26,389 bases of DNA, from positions 1-26,389 of the forward strand of contig JAEOTF010000381.1 in the NCBI GenBank assembly GCA_016840025.1, given 5' to 3'. Positions 23,031 through 26,389 of the stretch are shown here, one piece after another. The notes below the pieces were generated by a model. That model did no database searches. It worked only from the letters and a program-made list of their open reading frames with translations, and was not told where the DNA came from. This stretch comes from Candidatus Hodarchaeota archaeon. GTDB taxonomy: Archaea > Asgardarchaeota > Heimdallarchaeia > Hodarchaeales > YT1-039. Positions within the stretch are counted from its first letter, which is position 1; every line of letters begins with the position of its first letter. Position numbers and translations under genes: made by a program.

Positions 23031-24939
23031 GCAATGTCTAAGCATACACTCACGATTGCATTCCCTGCTTATAAGTCTTGTATACATTTTTATCCTCATA
23101 ATAATCATCCCTTCTTACAGTATCCCCACAACACCATATCCATCAATAAATTACCCTCTTATTAATGAGGAAAGAGATGTTCCAATTACCATACTCTGTG
23201 ATGTAGCGTCGGAGGCCCAAAAAAGAATTGCAACCTCAATAGCTACTCACTTCATCGATCTATCAACCCAGGGTCTAACTTCTAATAAAAAGGATAAAGA
23301 AGTGGGTATTCTACCATCAATATATGCTACATCAACAAATGATCTAATGGCTCGACTATATGGAGAGGAGATACCTCCAAATAATACAAATCTTACATTT
23401 CTAGCAGGAGGATTTGACCTTGCATTGATAGAATGGACTGATGTTCCTTGGCCTAACCTCCCATCCATATTCATAAGTTCGCAAAAATCTCAACAAAATT
23501 TCTTTTTCTTTGAAAATGATACTATAAATGCGTACATTCGGTATTTTACTAACAATAACTCGTTTTTTGACAGATATTCATCCCTTTCAACCATGAATAC
23601 CTTTCTAGTAGAAAATTATGTAAGTGTACCTCTTAGTTACCCTAATTCTATTTATTTAACCATCCCCGAGATTCAAAGTATTGATACTATTAAACCAGGT
23701 CGAATCTGGAATTGGAAATTTAAAGAAGTCCCGATCCTAAATATATCACTTGCCATCGATAGTCTTCCATCCAATTTTTGCCCTTTACTCTCATTAAATT
23801 CTTTTGAGCAGGATTTTGGTTGTTTAATCTTTGATTCGCTATATGAAGAGAATTCTACAGGACATATAATCCCGAATCTCGCACAAATGATACCAAACCA
23901 AGCAAATGGCTCTCAATGGATCATAACCTTGGTGGATAATGCAACATTTACCGATGGAATCCCTTTTTCAGCGGATGATGTTTTATTTACTCTTAATGCT
24001 ATGAGAAACGATTCTAACTTTGCGTACTACAATTCTTTAGTTTGGCTTCTAGGAAATTTGACGACAGCCCCCAATTCTGTACAAAAAATAAACGAAACCG
24101 CACTCCTTCTTTCCACTAAGTTCTGTGAGAATAATGAACTACTCTTAGCTCTTCAAAATCCTATCTATCCAGCACATCTGCTTCAAAACTTTTCTGCGTC
24201 AGTGAAAACATGGAAAAATCTGTCCAATAGTTTCTTTTCGGTAGGTACAGGTCCTTATATAATTGAAAACGCCAATTCTTCCCTGAAAATAAATTTCCAG
24301 AGAAGGAATGATCTATTTGAAAATTATCATCGTCCTATTCTGATTAATTCTTCAGCAATTGAAACATTATGTGTAATTAGAATCCCAAATTATGATAGAG
24401 CAATAGAGAAATTTCAGTTGACCGAAATTCACGCCCTTGATGATTGCTATGACGCAGGTAAAAGATTTTCAGAAATGTCAAAATCTTCCTACACCAGTCA
24501 TACTGCTGTAGGGAGGAAAGTTCTTGCTTTATTTCCTAATCATGCCCATCCGATATTACATAATGAAAACATTCGAAAAACTGTCGCTCAAATATTAAAT
24601 TTAACCAAACTCACCATAGCAGGCTATTTAAATTATGCATCTCCCGCAAACTCCTTTATCGCTCCTTCTTCTATCTTCTACAATTCATCAGCAGAACTAA
24701 CATCTTATTCACCCTTAGATGCTACATCCTCGTTTACTTTAGGAATTCAGGAGTTAATAAATGAAGGCGTTCTCAAAGATCAGGATGGAGACGGACTTCC
24801 CGATCCAATATCGTTAGTTAGCACATCTTCATCGACTAATGAAGAAGAAACTTTATTCCTTAGCATTCCCGAAATATTATTTATTTTGTTCTTTCTCTAC
24901 ATAAGCCTTCAGAAACTAAAAAAACCTAAACTAAAATAA
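23023..24939 (+). CDS. Family-5 solute-binding protein, circularly permuted, C-terminally anchored
   Basis: A 638-residue exported protein related to peptide/nickel-binding proteins (SBP_bac_5: DppA, OppA). Residues 14-35 form a signal peptide. Residues 53-215 look like the usual C-terminal lobe: VPITILCDVASEAQKRIATS start, FDLALIEWTD (131-140), then LVENYVSVPLSYP (195-207). Residues 245-600 look like the usual N-terminal part: IFDSLYEENSTGHIIPNLAQ (269-288), DGIPFSADDVLFTL (311-324), GTGPYII (408-414), ENIRKTVAQIL (515-525), and DQDGDGLPDP (586-595). It stops where the lobe now at the front would normally begin. Residues 611-630 are a membrane helix followed by KKPKLK, an anchor instead of a lipoprotein Cys. 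Many N-x-S/T sites suggest a glycoprotein. GAGG eight bases before the ATG and overlap with the small ORF support the start. Confidence 0.8.
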   Translation: MGKQCLSIHSRLHSLLISLVYIFILIIIIPSYSIPTTPYPSINYPLINEERDVPITILCDVASEAQKRIATSIATHFIDLSTQGLTSNKKDKEVGILPSIYATSTNDLMARLYGEEIPPNNTNLTFLAGGFDLALIEWTDVPWPNLPSIFISSQKSQQNFFFFENDTINAYIRYFTNNNSFFDRYSSLSTMNTFLVENYVSVPLSYPNSIYLTIPEIQSIDTIKPGRIWNWKFKEVPILNISLAIDSLPSNFCPLLSLNSFEQDFGCLIFDSLYEENSTGHIIPNLAQMIPNQANGSQWIITLVDNATFTDGIPFSADDVLFTLNAMRNDSNFAYYNSLVWLLGNLTTAPNSVQKINETALLLSTKFCENNELLLALQNPIYPAHLLQNFSASVKTWKNLSNSFFSVGTGPYIIENANSSLKINFQRRNDLFENYHRPILINSSAIETLCVIRIPNYDRAIEKFQLTEIHALDDCYDAGKRFSEMSKSSYTSHTAVGRKVLALFPNHAHPILHNENIRKTVAQILNLTKLTIAGYLNYASPANSFIAPSSIFYNSSAELTSYSPLDATSSFTLGIQELINEGVLKDQDGDGLPDPISLVSTSSSTNEEETLFLSIPEILFILFFLYISLQKLKKPKLK

Positions 24940-25017
24940 ATCATCACAAATACTCCCGCAAGGGGTTATACGTGCTTATTTTATGATTTATACACTAGAA
25001 ATTATTACTTTTCTAAC

Positions 25018-25049
25018 CATGTTAAATAGCGACAAAACGCACTAACATG
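25018..25049. other. Inverted repeat CATGTTA ... TAACATG
   Basis: Seven-base perfect inverted arms with an 18-base spacer, about 80 bases after the first solute-binding gene. It could be a 3' hairpin for that message or a protein site for the second gene; position alone does not decide. Confidence 0.35.
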
Positions 25050-25333
25050 CTAAAAAAAATCATAAATAAGTCTCATGAGAAAATAGGAAGATAATTACGC
25101 AGTTTGTATCATACGAAGAAAAAATATAGACAAATAACGCTAAAAAACCTAAGTTTTACGAATAATCTGAAAAAAAAGTCTAAACAATTGAAATTTGTTT
25201 CTTCAATACTTTTAGACCTGAAACTCCAGAAGATGCAACAAATACTTTCTCTGAACCTTATAAATCAGAGTAAAGAGATTTTTGTTGGTCAATAATTTTA
25301 GTTCAATGTGTGATTTATTGCACATAGTATGCC

Positions 25334-25340
25334 TTTAAAA
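25334..25340 (+). promoter_or_regulatory. TATA-like box of the second solute-binding gene
   Basis: TTTAAAA in GCCTTTAAAAAG. Transcription would start near 25362, leaving a leader of about 27 bases that includes GGAGG at 25374-25378, ten bases before the GTG. The inverted repeat ATGTG/CACAT lies immediately upstream and could be a regulator site. Confidence 0.5.
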
Positions 25341-25388
25341 AGCAAGTTCCCAATTTTTGATATAATTTCCCTTGGAGGAAAATATACC

Positions 25389-26389
25389 GTGATTAGAGCA
25401 AAGAAAATGAAAATAGTTCTAATGGCCCTCATATTATGGGGCCTTGCAGCTTCTTCAATGGTTACTCAGCCAGCACAAGTCAGCGGTTGGGATGTTAACC
25501 GAGAAGAAATGCGATTTGAACTGTTGACTCTTGTTGGTGATGGTGCCGGATTTATTGCGGGTAGTTTAATGAAATCCTATCTAGCCGCAGTAGGAATACA
25601 CATTAACCATATACACCAAGAGTCTGCAGTGATGTATCCCAAGTTGGAAGACTTTGGGTACTATGAAAATGGTACCGCTTATGAAGACGGTGCAGACCCT
25701 GTGAACACTATTCGACCCTACGACCTCATTTACATGGCTTTAAGCAGTTCACCTGTTACTCCCACTGGACTCTCAGGCCTCTTACACACTGAGAACGACT
25801 ATCCAAGCGGTGGCAACGAATTTGGTTTCCACAATGCAACTATGGACGCTGCGCTTGACTTCATGGGTAACAGTACCATGGATGTTGTACCGTTCTACAT
25901 CAACCAGCAACAGGCGATTGCTTCAGAAGAAGTACCTTTTGTGCACGTTTTGTACCAAAAAGACGTCATGCCAGTCCGTCAGGGTATTGATGGGTTAATT
26001 TATACTCCTAATGGATTAATCTCCTGGGACAACCCCATGACAGGCCTGAACATCCACAACACTACCAATCTTCCCGGTGCCCGGGATGGTCTGGAGTGGG
26101 TTATGCGATACTTCAAATTCGTTCGTGATGGTAATCCCGATGGGATGCTCTACTACGAGATTTTGACCGGTCGAACAGCCTATGTAGACTGTATGCTCTG
26201 GGAACCCATGGTAATTACCAATGAAACAGGCGGTTACATTCCCTGGCTTGCCGAGTCTTACGCGATCTCCGACGATGGTATGACCTTCAACTTCACTCTT
26301 CGAGACGGTATCAGATGGCATGACTATGGTGATACTAGCGAAGTACTCGATGCGGAAGATGTATTATTCTCATACAACTATGTCAATGA
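25389..26389 (+). CDS. Family-5 solute-binding protein with permuted lobes (3' end beyond window)
   Basis: An open frame of 333 codons that runs off the right edge. N-terminus MIRAKKMKIVLMALILWGLA is a signal peptide (GTG start, GGAGG ten bases upstream). Residues 42-210 match the usual C-terminal lobe of peptide-binding proteins: RFELLTLVG, AGSLMKSYLAAVGIHIN (57-73), PYDLIYMAL (110-118), GFHNATMDAALDF (146-158), then a long helix region ending VPFVHVLYQKDVMPVRQGIDGL. From about 237 the usual N-terminal lobe begins: MLWEPMVITNETGGYIPWLAE, SDDGMTFNFTLRDGIRWHD, and DAEDVLFSYN at the edge. So lobe order is reversed as in the gene before it; whether a second C-terminal lobe follows cannot be seen. 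Third codon positions are richer in G/C than in neighbours. Confidence 0.8.
   Translation, partial: MIRAKKMKIVLMALILWGLAASSMVTQPAQVSGWDVNREEMRFELLTLVGDGAGFIAGSLMKSYLAAVGIHINHIHQESAVMYPKLEDFGYYENGTAYEDGADPVNTIRPYDLIYMALSSSPVTPTGLSGLLHTENDYPSGGNEFGFHNATMDAALDFMGNSTMDVVPFYINQQQAIASEEVPFVHVLYQKDVMPVRQGIDGLIYTPNGLISWDNPMTGLNIHNTTNLPGARDGLEWVMRYFKFVRDGNPDGMLYYEILTGRTAYVDCMLWEPMVITNETGGYIPWLAESYAISDDGMTFNFTLRDGIRWHDYGDTSEVLDAEDVLFSYNYVN

Larger units (their letters stand above)
24940..25388. other. Intergenic region between the two solute-binding genes
   Basis: No convincing gene is seen. It contains a short CCC-GCAA-GGG hairpin just after the first gene (about 24955-24964), an inverted repeat CATGTTA/TAACATG (25018-25024 and 25043-25049, 18-base spacer), a second small inverted repeat ATGTG/CACAT (25306-25310, 25321-25325), and the promoter of the next gene. 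A TTG-started Lys-rich frame at 25104-25295 looks like chance. Confidence 0.4.

Noticed and set aside
25104..25295. A 63-residue Lys/Leu-rich frame starting with TTG
   Set aside because: No ribosome site or promoter, composition is that of translated A/T-rich noncoding DNA (runs of Lys, Asn, Ile), and there is no recognisable feature.
26016..26321. A 101-residue minus-strand frame
   Set aside because: It lies entirely opposite the second solute-binding gene, which has signal peptide, ribosome site and family motifs.
1..26389. tRNA, rRNA, integrase or insertion sequences
   Set aside because: I looked for cloverleaf arms, transposase motifs and long terminal repeats by eye and found none; a covariance-model scan would be needed to exclude small RNAs.

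Overview
The window looks like chromosomal DNA of an AT-rich archaeon, most likely an Asgard archaeon (a Heimdallarchaeia-like lineage is my guess). Three observations support this. There is a TFIIB-family transcription factor (TFB). TATA-like boxes sit about 25-30 bases before several starts, giving apparently leaderless messages, while other genes carry GGAGG/GAGGT ribosome sites. And a Rab-like GTPase, an Arf/Sar1-like GTPase and a roadblock protein occur within 5 kb. I see no tRNA, rRNA, CRISPR array, insertion sequence or integrase. The lineage rests on gene content only.

Layout. 1-930: the end of an unidentified gene and an AlkD-like DNA alkylation repair protein. 1271-2391: a winged-helix regulator, then a palindrome and a possible 50-residue gene. 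2478-3502 (minus): DinB-fold protein and hotdog thioesterase in one operon. 3642-6931: MFS transporter, PAP2 phosphatase, and a surface protein anchored at both ends. 7063-8584: a TudS/DUF523 protein (minus) and a seven-helix membrane protein. 8759-9827 (minus): GYD-domain protein overlapping an HhH-GPD-like protein. 9961-11364: membrane-anchored protein with LEA2-like repeats. 11380-12309 (minus): divergent TFB behind two 43-bp tandem repeats. 12581-14014 (minus): SF2 helicase-like protein with eroded motifs. 14210-15893 (minus): a second winged-helix regulator, paralogous to the first, followed by a short-chain dehydrogenase whose frame has no normal start codon. 16256-16936: PlsC-type acyltransferase behind a 14-bp palindrome. 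17013-18622: divergent Rab-like and Arf-like GTPases. 18711-21276: DMT/NIPA-like transporter and a coiled-coil protein. 21343-21711 (minus): roadblock protein. 22081-22899: PAC2 protein. 22923-26389: a tiny membrane ORF and two solute-binding proteins.

The most unusual feature is the pair of family-5 (peptide/nickel type) solute-binding proteins at the right end. In both, the segment that normally forms the C-terminal lobe is at the N-terminus, and the usual N-terminal lobe follows. The first protein ends where the usual N-terminal part would end, then has a membrane anchor, so it looks like a true circular permutation. The second runs off the window.

Other themes are a GTPase/roadblock signalling neighbourhood with an unusual C-terminal Cys on the Rab-like protein and a long N-terminal extension on the Arf-like one; two paralogous regulators sharing an unassigned C-terminal domain; and several perfect palindromes close to promoters.
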